This document shows positions 23,352-31,476 of a stretch of 64,000 bases of DNA, piece after piece. Each line of letters opens with the position of its first letter. Within the stretch, counting starts at the first letter, position 1. A program made the position numbers and the translations under genes. The notes under the pieces are model-generated. The model saw nothing but the letters and a program-made list of their open reading frames with translations, did no database searches and was not told where the DNA came from. The DNA comes from Prauserella_A sp040635515 (GTDB taxonomy: Bacteria; Actinomycetota; Actinomycetes; Mycobacteriales; Pseudonocardiaceae), in the NCBI GenBank assembly GCA_040635515.1, contig JBEYHY010000001.1:186001-250000 (forward strand), given 5' to 3'.

Positions 23352-25709
23352 GTGAGCCAAGAGCTCGATTCCGTCGTGGCAGCCCAGTCCACTGGCGACA
23401 CGCGCGACCAGCAGGCCGCGGCGCCTGCGGGGCAGGGCGCGACGACGAGGGCCCCCTCGGCCACCCGGCGGGTGAGGGCCCGGCTGGCGAGGCGGATCAC
23501 CGCACAGCGGGCCGCCTCGGTCAAACAGGTGCTCGAACCGCTGGCCGCCATCCACAGGGAACTGCACCCCGGCGCCGATCTCGCGTTGTTGCAGCGCTCC
23601 TACGACGTCGCCGAGGAACTTCACCGCGAGCAGCGCCGTAAGTCCGGCGACCCCTACATCACCCATCCGCTCGCGGTCGCGACCATCCTCGCCGAGCTGG
23701 GAATGGACACCACGACGCTGGTCGCGGCGCTGCTGCACGACACCGTCGAGGACACCGGCTACTCGGTCGAGCAGCTCGGCAACGACTTCGGCGAGAAGGT
23801 GGCCCAGCTCGTCGACGGGGTCACCAAGCTCGACAAGGTGAAGCTGGGGCACGCGGCCGAGGCCGAGACCATCCGCAAGATGGTCATCGCCATGGCAAGG
23901 GATCCGCGAGTGCTGGTCATCAAGCTGGCCGACCGGTTGCACAACATGCGCACCATGCGGTTCCTGCCGCCGGAGAAGCAGGCGCGCAAGGCGAAGGAGA
24001 CCCTGGAGGTACTGGCCCCGCTCGCGCATCGCCTCGGCATGGCGACGGTGAAGTGGGAGCTGGAGGATCTCGCGTTCGCGATCCTGCAGCCCAAGAAGTA
24101 CGACGAGATCGTGCGGCTCGTCGCGGACAGGGCGCCGTCGAGGGACACGTACCTGCGCTGGGTGATCGGGGAGCTGACGACGCAGCTCGACTCGTCGCGG
24201 ATCGCGGCGAAGGTTGAGGGAAGGCCCAAGCACTACTACTCGATCCACCAGAAGATGATCGTGCGGGGCCGCGACCTCGACGACATTCACGATCTGGTCG
24301 GGGTGCGCATCCTGGTCGAGGACGTGCGGGACTGCTATGCCGCCATGGGTGTCGTGCACGCGCTGTGGCAGCCCATGCCGGGCCGGTTCAAGGACTACAT
24401 CGCGCAGCCGCGATTCGGTGTGTACCAGTCGCTGCACACGACGGTGATCGGTCCCGACGGCAAGCCGCTCGAAGTGCAGATCCGGACCCACGAGATGCAC
24501 CGCACCGCCGAGTACGGCATCGCGGCGCATTGGCGCTACAAGGAGAGCAGGGGTACACACGGCGGGAATCCGGCCAACGCCGTCGACATCGACGAGATGG
24601 CGTGGATGCGGCAGCTTCTCGACTGGCAGCGGGAAGCCGCTGATCCGGGTGAGTTCCTCGAATCGCTGCGTTACGACCTCGCGACACGCGAGATCTTCGT
24701 CTTCACGCCGAAGGGCGACGTGATCACCTTGCCGGTGTCGTCGACGCCGGTGGATTTCGCCTATGCCGTGCACACCGAGGTGGGGCACCGCTGTATCGGC
24801 GCGAGGGTCAACGGACGGCTCGTCGCGCTGGAGCGCAAGCTGGAGAACGGCGAGGTCGTCGAGATCTTCACCTCGAAGGCCGAGGGCGCGGGGCCGAGCC
24901 GCGACTGGTTGTCCTTCGCCGGCTCGCCGAAGGCACGGGCCAAGATCAGGCAGTGGTTCGCCAAGGAACGCCGTGACGAGGCCATCGAACTCGGCAAGGA
25001 GGCGATCACCAAGGAGGTCCGCAAGGTCGGCCTGCCGATCCAGCGGCTGGTGTCGGCCGATTCGATGGGCGCCGTCGCCAAGGAACTGCGGCACGGCGAC
25101 ATCAGTTCGCTGTACGCGGCGGTGGGGGAGAGCCACACCAGCGCCAAGCACGTCGTGCAGCGGCTCGTCGCGCTCATCGGCGGTGTCGAGGAGGCGGAGG
25201 AGGAACTCGCCGAGCGGGCGACTCCCTCGACCGTCACCCGCAGGCGCGGCGCCAACGACGTCGGCGTCATCGTCAAGGGGCAGAGCGACATCTGGGCCAA
25301 GCTGGCGCGGTGCTGCACCCCGGTTCCCGGCGACGAGATTCTCGGTTTCGTCACGCGCGGCGGTGGGGTCAGCGTTCACCGCACCGACTGCACCAACGCC
25401 GACGATCTGCGCACCCAGCCGGAACGGCTGGTCGAGGTGGAATGGGCTCCCTCGGAGTCGTCGGTGTTCCTCGTCGCCATCCAGGTCGAGGCACTCGACC
25501 GGCACCGGTTGCTGTCCGACGTGACGAAGGTACTGGCCGACGAGCGGGTCAACATCCTGTCCGCTTCGGTGACGACCTCGCGGGACCGGGTCGCGGTCAG
25601 CAGGTTCACCTTCGAGATGGGCGATCCGAAGCACCTCGGCCACGTGCTGAAGGTGGTGCGCAACGTGGAGGGTGTCTACGACGTGTACCGGGTCACCTCG
25701 GCCACCTAG
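23352..25709 (+). CDS. relA: Bifunctional (p)ppGpp synthetase/hydrolase Rel
   Basis: 785-residue stringent-response enzyme. The HD hydrolase motif is intact (H129 D130 ... E133 D134 in HDTVEDT). The synthetase domain has RFKD (345-348) before YQSLHTTV, the form found in bifunctional enzymes. TGS (about 440-500), the zinc-finger region with CCTPVPGD, and a C-terminal ACT domain follow. The GTG at 23352 is preferred over that at 23346, which lies inside the GGAGG ribosome site. Single copy with both activities expected, as in M. tuberculosis Rel (Rv2583c). Confidence 0.96.
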   Translation: MSQELDSVVAAQSTGDTRDQQAAAPAGQGATTRAPSATRRVRARLARRITAQRAASVKQVLEPLAAIHRELHPGADLALLQRSYDVAEELHREQRRKSGDPYITHPLAVATILAELGMDTTTLVAALLHDTVEDTGYSVEQLGNDFGEKVAQLVDGVTKLDKVKLGHAAEAETIRKMVIAMARDPRVLVIKLADRLHNMRTMRFLPPEKQARKAKETLEVLAPLAHRLGMATVKWELEDLAFAILQPKKYDEIVRLVADRAPSRDTYLRWVIGELTTQLDSSRIAAKVEGRPKHYYSIHQKMIVRGRDLDDIHDLVGVRILVEDVRDCYAAMGVVHALWQPMPGRFKDYIAQPRFGVYQSLHTTVIGPDGKPLEVQIRTHEMHRTAEYGIAAHWRYKESRGTHGGNPANAVDIDEMAWMRQLLDWQREAADPGEFLESLRYDLATREIFVFTPKGDVITLPVSSTPVDFAYAVHTEVGHRCIGARVNGRLVALERKLENGEVVEIFTSKAEGAGPSRDWLSFAGSPKARAKIRQWFAKERRDEAIELGKEAITKEVRKVGLPIQRLVSADSMGAVAKELRHGDISSLYAAVGESHTSAKHVVQRLVALIGGVEEAEEELAERATPSTVTRRRGANDVGVIVKGQSDIWAKLARCCTPVPGDEILGFVTRGGGVSVHRTDCTNADDLRTQPERLVEVEWAPSESSVFLVAIQVEALDRHRLLSDVTKVLADERVNILSASVTTSRDRVAVSRFTFEMGDPKHLGHVLKVVRNVEGVYDVYRVTSAT

Positions 25710-25739
25710 GCAGGCTCGCGCACTCTACGCTGCGGTCTC

Positions 25740-26519
25740 ATGACCGACGGGATCGAATTCGAGCGTGACGGCGATGTCGCGCGGGTGACCTTCACGAGGC
25801 CGGACAAGCGCAATGCCATCAGTTTCGGGATGTGGTCGGCCATTCCGGGAATCGTCGCCGACGTCGAGGCCGATCCTTCGGTGAAGGTGCTCGTGCTTGC
25901 CGGTGAGGGCGGGGACTTCTCCGCGGGTGCCGACATCGGCGAGTTCCGCGATCTGCGCTCGAGTGCCGACGGTGCGGCGGCCTACGACGGAGCGGTCGAG
26001 GCCGCGACGGCCGCCTTGACGTCCCTTCGCAAGCCGAGTGTCGCGATGATCAGGGGCAACTGCATCGGTGGTGGCTGCCAGCTCGCCGTCGCGAGCGATT
26101 TCCGGTTCGCCGCGGACGACGCCAGGTTCGGCATCACGCCGGCCAAGCTCGGAATCGTGTACCACTTCCCGTCGACTCGCGCGCTGGTGGAGCTCGTCGG
26201 TCCCGCGCACGCCAGGTATTTCCTGCTGTCCGGCGAGCTTGTCGGCGCGGCGAGGGCCCGCGAGATCGGCTTGGTCAACGACGTCTTTCCCGCTGGAGAA
26301 CTTGAGAAGTCCACAATGGATTTCGTGGCGACCTTGTGTTCGCGTTCCCAGGCGTCGATCAGGGGTATGAACCGCATCATCGAGAAAATCCTCGCGGGGC
26401 AGGGGGACAGTGACGCCGAAGTGGACGAGATCCGGTCCGAGGCGCTGCACGGCCCCGATTACGCCGAAGGGGTCGCCTCGTTTCTCGAACGCCGTGCGCC
26501 GAGGTTCAGCTACCGCTAG
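25740..26519 (+). CDS. Crotonase-fold protein lacking both catalytic glutamates
   Basis: 259-residue enoyl-CoA hydratase/isomerase-superfamily protein. The CoA-thioester oxyanion segments are present (SAGAD at 61-65, GGG at 110-112). Both residues that act as acid/base in classical hydratases are changed: GGGCE is GGGCQ (Q114) and the PE of FGXPE is FGITPA (A135). It may therefore catalyse another crotonase reaction (decarboxylation, isomerisation, hydrolysis) or be inactive. No strong ribosome site precedes the ATG. It stands alone between rel and a small membrane protein. Confidence 0.85.
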   Translation: MTDGIEFERDGDVARVTFTRPDKRNAISFGMWSAIPGIVADVEADPSVKVLVLAGEGGDFSAGADIGEFRDLRSSADGAAAYDGAVEAATAALTSLRKPSVAMIRGNCIGGGCQLAVASDFRFAADDARFGITPAKLGIVYHFPSTRALVELVGPAHARYFLLSGELVGAARAREIGLVNDVFPAGELEKSTMDFVATLCSRSQASIRGMNRIIEKILAGQGDSDAEVDEIRSEALHGPDYAEGVASFLERRAPRFSYR

Positions 26520-26631
26520 GTCGCGAAGCAGCGATGATGACGACGCCGGAGCGGACGCCGCCGACCCATGCCGAAGCCGGTTCGGGCGACGATTTTCACT
26601 TCCGGCGGCTGCTCCCGGGTGAAGGGCGGCC

Positions 26632-27108
26632 ATGCGCCTCGTGCTGTTGCTCGTGCTGCTGACCACCGCGGGCATCGGCATGGTCGTGCTGCTGCACGCC
26701 GAGGGATTCCTGACGGTCGCGGGGGTTTTCGTCGCGATGGTCGTCGGGCCGGTGGTGGTACTGCTGGGCGGATTGTGGCTGCACCGGCGATGGACCCGGC
26801 GCCGCCGTGAGCTCGTGGAGCGCCTGCCGGAATTCCAGCTCGGCTTGGAGTGCGAGCGGGCCCTGGCGGTCGAGGCCCGCGGCACCGGGGCATCGGAGGC
26901 GGCGCTCGACGCCGCGATCGCGGTGATGTCGGAGACGAGGCGGCAGTTCGGCGCTTACCAGGACGGCGCGGGCGCTGCCGGCGTGGCCACGTGTGCCCGG
27001 CGCGTCAGCGCCGAATGGGCCGGGGACGCGGCCACCACCCTGCAGGCTCGCGTCCTCGCCAAACAAGCCTGCCTGCTGGCCAAGCTGCAGGCTCGCGCCA
27101 AGGTCTGA
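26632..27108 (+). CDS. Small two-helix membrane protein, unknown function
   Basis: 158-residue protein with two hydrophobic helices at about 2-22 and 26-50, then a basic HRRWTRRRREL segment and a helical, Ala-rich cytoplasmic tail with three Cys residues. GAAGGG lies before the ATG. Codon use and the membrane topology support a real gene. I do not recognise the family. It is convergent with the imine-reductase-like gene, 9 nt away. Confidence 0.65.
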   Translation: MRLVLLLVLLTTAGIGMVVLLHAEGFLTVAGVFVAMVVGPVVVLLGGLWLHRRWTRRRRELVERLPEFQLGLECERALAVEARGTGASEAALDAAIAVMSETRRQFGAYQDGAGAAGVATCARRVSAEWAGDAATTLQARVLAKQACLLAKLQARAKV

Positions 27109-27117
27109 CCATCGGGT

Positions 27118-27984
27118 CTACTGACGGCGCAGGACCTTCAGCAGGCTGGTCACGCTGTCGGCGCCGAGCCCGGCTTCGACGCCCTTCGCGAAGAGGCCGT
27201 GCACGGCCGATGGCAATGACGAGTCCACACCGGACTCCTCGACGGTGTCGACGACGTGCCGGATACTCGCCTCGCCCATGCTGACCCTGTCGACGTCGCC
27301 GACGTGGTTGTCCTCGCTGATGCGGGGTGCGTAGAACTTGAGGAAATAGCCGAAATCCATCGTCTTGAGCGCGATCGGGAGCAGTCGTCGCGCCGAGATC
27401 CCGTTGGCTTCGGCGACGGCTTGCGCGTGCACATAGCTCAGCAGTCCGGTCCAGAACATGTCCATGCCGATCTGGTAGAAGAGGGCGGCAAGCCCGGGAT
27501 CCTCGCCGAGGTACTCGATATCGGTCAGCACCTCAAGCGCCGCCCTGTGCTTCTCGACGACATCCTCCGGACCGCTGTAGTAGGTGGAGGCACCGGGCGT
27601 GCCGATACCGGGTGGTGGCACCTGTACGCCCCCCGTGAGCTGGACGGCACCATGGGCCGCGAGATTCTCGGCCGCCGCGCGTACGGCGCCGGGCGTATCG
27701 GAGCTGAGGTTCACCACGACTCTTCCCGCCAATGCCGAGGACGGAGCCTGCGCCAGGATCGCGTCGGCCGCGGCGTAGTCGGTGAGGCTCAGGACGATCA
27801 GCTCTCCCGCCGAAAGCGCGGCCTCGACGCTGGGCGCGACGATTGCGCCGCGGGCGGCCACGGCATCGGCTCGCGAGCGGGTGCGGTTCCACACGGTCAC
27901 CTGGTAGCCGTTGTCGAGGTAGGCGTTGACCATGGCTTCTCCCATCGGTCCCAGTCCGATCACGGTCACGTTGTTCGCGGGCAT
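27118..27984 (-). CDS. Imine-reductase-like NAD(P)-dependent oxidoreductase
   Basis: 288-residue enzyme of the 6-phosphogluconate/hydroxyisobutyrate dehydrogenase superfamily, closest in pattern to imine reductases: Rossmann GLGPMG (10-15), WNRT at the cofactor-selecting strand (favouring NADPH), VPPPGIGTPGASTYYSG and the helical dimerisation domain ending in GLGADSVTSLLKVL. Such enzymes reduce cyclic imines or beta-hydroxyacids; the substrate is unknown. The ATG at 27984 has GGAGGAG 5 nt upstream. It is divergent from a TetR regulator with two matching operators between them, so inducible expression is likely. Confidence 0.85.
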   Translation of the reverse strand: MPANNVTVIGLGPMGEAMVNAYLDNGYQVTVWNRTRSRADAVAARGAIVAPSVEAALSAGELIVLSLTDYAAADAILAQAPSSALAGRVVVNLSSDTPGAVRAAAENLAAHGAVQLTGGVQVPPPGIGTPGASTYYSGPEDVVEKHRAALEVLTDIEYLGEDPGLAALFYQIGMDMFWTGLLSYVHAQAVAEANGISARRLLPIALKTMDFGYFLKFYAPRISEDNHVGDVDRVSMGEASIRHVVDTVEESGVDSSLPSAVHGLFAKGVEAGLGADSVTSLLKVLRRQ

Positions 27985-27999
27985 GCCGACTCCTCCGGT

Positions 28000-28055
28000 T
28001 AGAAAGAACGTTCTAGTTAATCGAGACCGTAGCATGTACTAGAACGGACGCTCTA
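28000..28055. promoter_or_regulatory. Twin TetR-type operators
   Basis: TAGAAAGAACGTTCTA (28000-28015) and TAGAACGGACGCTCTA (28040-28055) share the pattern TAGAANG-N2-CGNTCTA, each with one mismatch in symmetry, 40 bp apart. They occupy the 89-bp divergent region between the imine-reductase-like gene and its TetR regulator, one near each start. Binding by that TetR is strongly suggested but not shown. Confidence 0.72.
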
Positions 28056-28073
28056 TCCAGTAAGCTGGCCGCC

Positions 28074-28655
28074 ATGAGGACCCAGCACGAAATCGGGACC
28101 AGGGAGCGCATCGTCAGAGCGACCTCGCTGCTGATGCAGCGCAAGGGTTACGGCGCCACCGGGCTCAAGGAGATCTCGAAGAACGCGGAGGCCACGCTCG
28201 GCTCGGTGTACCACTTCTTCCCCGGTGGAAAGCGGGAGCTGGCGATCGAAGCGATCCGGCACGGCGACCGCGAGTTCGGTGAACTGCTGCGGGACGTGCT
28301 GGGCCGCACGCGGGATCCGGGAGAGGCGATCGAGGATTGCGCCGCGTCCCTGGCGAAGGGACTGCGTGAGTCGGACTGGCTCGACGGATGTCCCGTGACG
28401 ACGACGGCGCTGGAGAGCGCGGGGGAGGAACCCGACATCCAGCGGGCGGCGGATGCGGCGTTCGCGAACTGGCGGGCCGTGGTCGAGGACAAGCTCCGTG
28501 CTTCGGGCTTCGCCGACGACGTCGCGGCGGAACTGGCGCACACGGTGATCAACACGCTAGAGGGGGCCGAGATGTCGGCACAGGTCTCGCGTAGCGAAAC
28601 CCCGCTCGTGCTGGCGGGCAAGCATCTGGCGAGGCTCATCGGCTCCTACCGCTGA
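28074..28655 (+). CDS. TetR-family regulator (LmrA/YxaF-like)
   Basis: 193-residue repressor. The N-terminal helix-turn-helix spans about 10-55 (TSLLMQRKGYGATGLKEISKNAEATLGSVYHFF, here read in parts); the C-terminal ligand domain contains SDWLDGCPVTTTALE, typical of the LmrA/YxaF group that often controls quinone- or flavonoid-responsive genes. It is divergent from the imine-reductase-like gene and lies next to two matching palindromes. No strong ribosome site is visible before the ATG. A long bidirectional terminator follows. Confidence 0.9.
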   Translation: MRTQHEIGTRERIVRATSLLMQRKGYGATGLKEISKNAEATLGSVYHFFPGGKRELAIEAIRHGDREFGELLRDVLGRTRDPGEAIEDCAASLAKGLRESDWLDGCPVTTTALESAGEEPDIQRAADAAFANWRAVVEDKLRASGFADDVAAELAHTVINTLEGAEMSAQVSRSETPLVLAGKHLARLIGSYR

Positions 28656-28665
28656 GCGCAACGCG

Positions 28666-28703
28666 AACGGCCACTGTGGAGCGAGTGCTCCACAGTGGCC
28701 GTT
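28666..28703. terminator. Bidirectional terminator between tetR and cyclophilin gene
   Basis: A perfect 17-bp stem (arm AACGGCCACTGTGGAGC) with loop GAGT lies between the convergent tetR and cyclophilin genes. The AA start and TT end give short U-tracts in both directions. Confidence 0.8.
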
Positions 28704-28720
28704 GAACGCGGAAGGATCGG

Positions 28721-29581
28721 TTACGCGTCGACCGTCGCTCCGGTGAACTTGACCTCGATGTTGGGCGCGCCGCCACCAGGCGAGGGGTCGTAGCGACCGT
28801 CGTCGCCACCCCTGGCGACCTTGTCGATCACCTTGAGGCCCTCGTCGCTGATGGTCCCGAACACGGTGTAGTCAGGGGTCAGCGGAGCCTCGCCGTAGAC
28901 CATGAAGAACTGGCTGCCGTTGGTGTCGGGCCCGCTGTTGGCCATGGCGAGGATGCCCCTGCCGTAGGTGAGGCTGTCGAAGACCTCGTCGGCGAACGTG
29001 TATCCGGGGCCACCGGTGCCCTGGCCCGTCGGGTCACCGCACTGCAGCATCTGCAGGCCGGTCGTGCCGAGCCGGTGGCAGGCGCTGTCGGTGTAGAAGT
29101 CCTGCTCGACCAGGTTGATGAAGCTGTTCACCGCGCACGGGGCAAGCGCCCTGTCGAGCGTGATCGGGATGTCGCCCGCCGTGGTCTGCAGGGTCACGCC
29201 GACCGTGCCATCGGAAGGCACGTCGCCGCCCTTGGGCGGTTCGACCGGCTTCGCCGCCTGCTCGCCCGCCGGGTAGTCGCAACTGACCGGATTGGGCAGC
29301 GGCTCGGGGCGTTTCGGCTCGGGGGCACGCTGCGTCGGGATGTTGATGTCGGACGCCGGTGGTGCCTCGGCCGACGACTCTCCTGGGTTCGCGTTGGCCG
29401 CGTTGTTGTCGTCGCCTCCCTGGTTGGTGAGGATCACGACGAGACCCGCCACGACCACCACGACGCCGACGGTCACGCCGACGCCGATGATCCTGCGTCG
29501 TTTCGCGCGTTCAGCTCTGCGGACGAGCTGCCGCTCAAGCTTGCGCTTCGCGGCCTCACGGCGCTGCTGGTTGGTCGCCAC
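28721..29581 (-). CDS. Membrane-anchored cyclophilin-type peptidyl-prolyl isomerase
   Basis: 286-residue protein: a basic cytoplasmic N terminus with coiled-coil character (residues 3-30), one membrane helix at 31-52, an acidic then Pro-rich linker (55-110), and an extracytoplasmic cyclophilin domain from about 125 with GGPGYTFADE, LAMANSGPDTNGSQFF. It speeds proline isomerisation in exported proteins. The GTG at 29581 has GGGAGGG upstream. It corresponds to Rv2582 (ppiB) by synteny with rel and the adjacent metallo-beta-lactamase gene. Confidence 0.93.
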   Translation of the reverse strand: MATNQQRREAAKRKLERQLVRRAERAKRRRIIGVGVTVGVVVVVAGLVVILTNQGGDDNNAANANPGESSAEAPPASDINIPTQRAPEPKRPEPLPNPVSCDYPAGEQAAKPVEPPKGGDVPSDGTVGVTLQTTAGDIPITLDRALAPCAVNSFINLVEQDFYTDSACHRLGTTGLQMLQCGDPTGQGTGGPGYTFADEVFDSLTYGRGILAMANSGPDTNGSQFFMVYGEAPLTPDYTVFGTISDEGLKVIDKVARGGDDGRYDPSPGGGAPNIEVKFTGATVDA

Positions 29582-29705
29582 CTGCCCTCCCAGATCTGCT
29601 CGGATCACCCGGTTACCGGTGGCGGCAGTCTATGGGCACTGTCTGTGAGGGCCCCGTACAGGGGCGGCTAGGGTGGGCAACGTCCCAATCGCGGAGGTGG
29701 ATTTC

Positions 29706-30416
29706 GTGCTCGTCGTCGGGTTTCCGGCAGGGGCCTTCCACGCGAACTGCTACGTAGTCGCCCTTGGCGCCGACCGCGAATGCGTGATCGTCGATCCCGG
29801 TGAGGGCGCGCCTGCTCCGGTGGCTGACGCGATCGGCGAACACCGGCTCACCCCGGCGGCCGTGCTGGCCACCCACGGTCATGTCGACCACATCCACTCC
29901 GCCGCCGAACTGGCCGATGGTCACGGCATCCCGATGTGGATCAAGCGGGAGGACCGGCCGCTGCTGAGCGACCCGGCGAAGGGCATCGGTGCCGAGCTGG
30001 CCGCCGCGGTCTCCGCCACGGGGCTCGCGCTCGATGTGCGCGAGCCCGCCGAGGTCGCCGAGTTCGACGACCTCGACCCGCTCGACGAAACCGGTGACGT
30101 GGAACTGGCCGTGGCCGGTCTGCGGATCCGCGTCTGTCACACACCGGGACACACGCCGGGCTCGGTCGTGTTCCGGCTGCGCACCGGTGAAGGCGCTTCG
30201 CTCGCCTTCACCGGCGACACCCTCTTCGCGGGTTCCGTCGGCAGGAGCGACCTGCCGGGAGGCGACGTGCGGGAACTGGCGAGGTCGTTGCGGACGACAC
30301 TGTGGCCGCTCGCCGACGACACGGTGGTCTTGCCAGGCCACGGACCGAGCACCACCATCGGCACGGAAAAAACAGGCAACCCGTACTTCGGCGCGGGTCG
30401 CGGTCAATGGGGGTAA
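29706..30416 (+). CDS. Metallo-beta-lactamase-fold hydrolase (Rv2581c-like, glyoxalase II type)
   Basis: 236-residue hydrolase. The di-metal motif HXHXDH is THGHVDH (H57, H59, D61, H62), followed by the His of HTPGHTPGS, the Asp of FTGDTLF and the His of LPGHG. The family includes hydroxyacylglutathione and other thioester hydrolases; as actinobacteria lack glutathione, the substrate may be a mycothiol thioester, which is inference. The GTG at 29706 has GGAGGT upstream and gives the usual N terminus. Confidence 0.92.
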   Translation: MLVVGFPAGAFHANCYVVALGADRECVIVDPGEGAPAPVADAIGEHRLTPAAVLATHGHVDHIHSAAELADGHGIPMWIKREDRPLLSDPAKGIGAELAAAVSATGLALDVREPAEVAEFDDLDPLDETGDVELAVAGLRIRVCHTPGHTPGSVVFRLRTGEGASLAFTGDTLFAGSVGRSDLPGGDVRELARSLRTTLWPLADDTVVLPGHGPSTTIGTEKTGNPYFGAGRGQWG

Positions 30417-30419
30417 CAC

Positions 30420-31088
30420 ATGAGTGAGCCGGACGCGGCCGAACGCCCGCCCGCGCCCGAACCGGAACGGATCGCCCTCTACGGCGACGATCCGGCGTTG
30501 CGGCGCCGCCGCGCGCTGTCGGGGCTGGTCGGTGTCGTCATCCTCGCCGCGGCTTTCGGTGGCATCGCGGGACTCATCGGAGGACAGACGGCGGGGCTCG
30601 TGGTGGCCGCGGCCGTCGCCGTCCCGTTGCTGTACCTGGTTTCCTTCGGCGCGCGGCGGCAGATCTGGCTGGAGGGCCACATCATCGTGGTCCGCAACTG
30701 GGGGACACGGCGCATCGACCTGGTGACCGCGAAGAACATCGATCTGCTCGTCACCGATGTGCGGGGAACGCGCACGGTCGGTCTCCTCGTGGCCTCCGGA
30801 CAGCGGAGCAAGGCCGTCAAGATCGACCTCGCGATGTACGCGGGAACAGGCGGAAGGGAACTCGGAATCCTCGCGCTGCGCAGGCTCGCCGACGCCGTCG
30901 TCAACAACATCGACGCCAACGGTGTCGTGTTTTCCGGTCTGCTGGTCGCCCAGTTGCGTTCCGAGGCAAGGGGGGACGGTGTCGCCGACCGGCCGCTCTA
31001 CCGGCTCGCCTCGGTCGCGCCGTCGGGAAAGTTCGCGCAGCGCTTCACGATGGACGCGGTGAGTCGTTTCGTGGCGACGCTGGAATGA
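30420..31088 (+). CDS. Membrane protein of unknown function
   Basis: 222-residue protein. A polar Pro/Glu-rich N terminus (1-32) is followed by two membrane helices (about 33-52 and 58-75) and a C-terminal domain with strand pattern IWLEGHIIVVRNWGTRRIDL resembling a PH-like fold. It starts 3 nt after the metallo-hydrolase gene, so they share a transcript. The 3' end overlaps the convergent small coiled-coil gene by 44 nt. Function unknown. Confidence 0.75.
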   Translation: MSEPDAAERPPAPEPERIALYGDDPALRRRRALSGLVGVVILAAAFGGIAGLIGGQTAGLVVAAAVAVPLLYLVSFGARRQIWLEGHIIVVRNWGTRRIDLVTAKNIDLLVTDVRGTRTVGLLVASGQRSKAVKIDLAMYAGTGGRELGILALRRLADAVVNNIDANGVVFSGLLVAQLRSEARGDGVADRPLYRLASVAPSGKFAQRFTMDAVSRFVATLE

Positions 31089-31359
31089 CGTCCGTACCGC
31101 TGTTCCCGGGGTTCCTCGCGGAGAGCCGGTTCTCGATGGCGGTGAGCTGAGTTCTGATCGCCTCAAGCTGGTAGACGATCTCCGGTAACTCCTGCGCCGC
31201 GAACGTGCTGAGCCGTTCGAGTTGCTTACCCGTCTCCTTCAGCTCGTCCAGCAGCCCCGCGATCACCGGCAGCGCGTTGATCGCGGCTCGTGCCGAGCGT
31301 CCCGCCCTCCTCGCGGCGGCCAGCGCCCGCCCCGGCGTGCGAAGTGCTGAACCGAGCAT
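31045..31359 (-). CDS. Small coiled-coil protein, unknown function
   Basis: 104-residue protein. After a basic N terminus and a hydrophobic stretch (INALPVIAGLL), residues about 38-80 form a regular heptad pattern (LDELKETGKQLERLSTFAAQ, then VYQLEAIRTQLTAIENRL) likely to be a coiled coil. The tail is polar. GGGAGG lies 5 nt before the ATG. The last 44 nt overlap the end of the convergent membrane protein gene. Function unknown; the strong ribosome site and heptads support a real gene. Confidence 0.7.
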   Translation of the reverse strand: MLGSALRTPGRALAAARRAGRSARAAINALPVIAGLLDELKETGKQLERLSTFAAQELPEIVYQLEAIRTQLTAIENRLSARNPGNSGTDVIPASPRNDSPRPS

Positions 31360-31476
31360 GAGGCCTCCCAGTGCGGGCTGTGCTCCTGGCCGATCCGGCG
31401 ATCCGGCGACCCGCCATTTCGTACCCCATCGCCCGGCCCGGGGCGGAAGCGGGGCGCGCGGGCGGGACTGCTGTGA

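Noticed and set aside
23091..25643. Minus-strand open frame of 850 codons opposite rel
   Set aside because: Its composition (Arg, Asp, Val, His rich) is that of the complement of a high-GC gene, and rel is fully conserved on the other strand.
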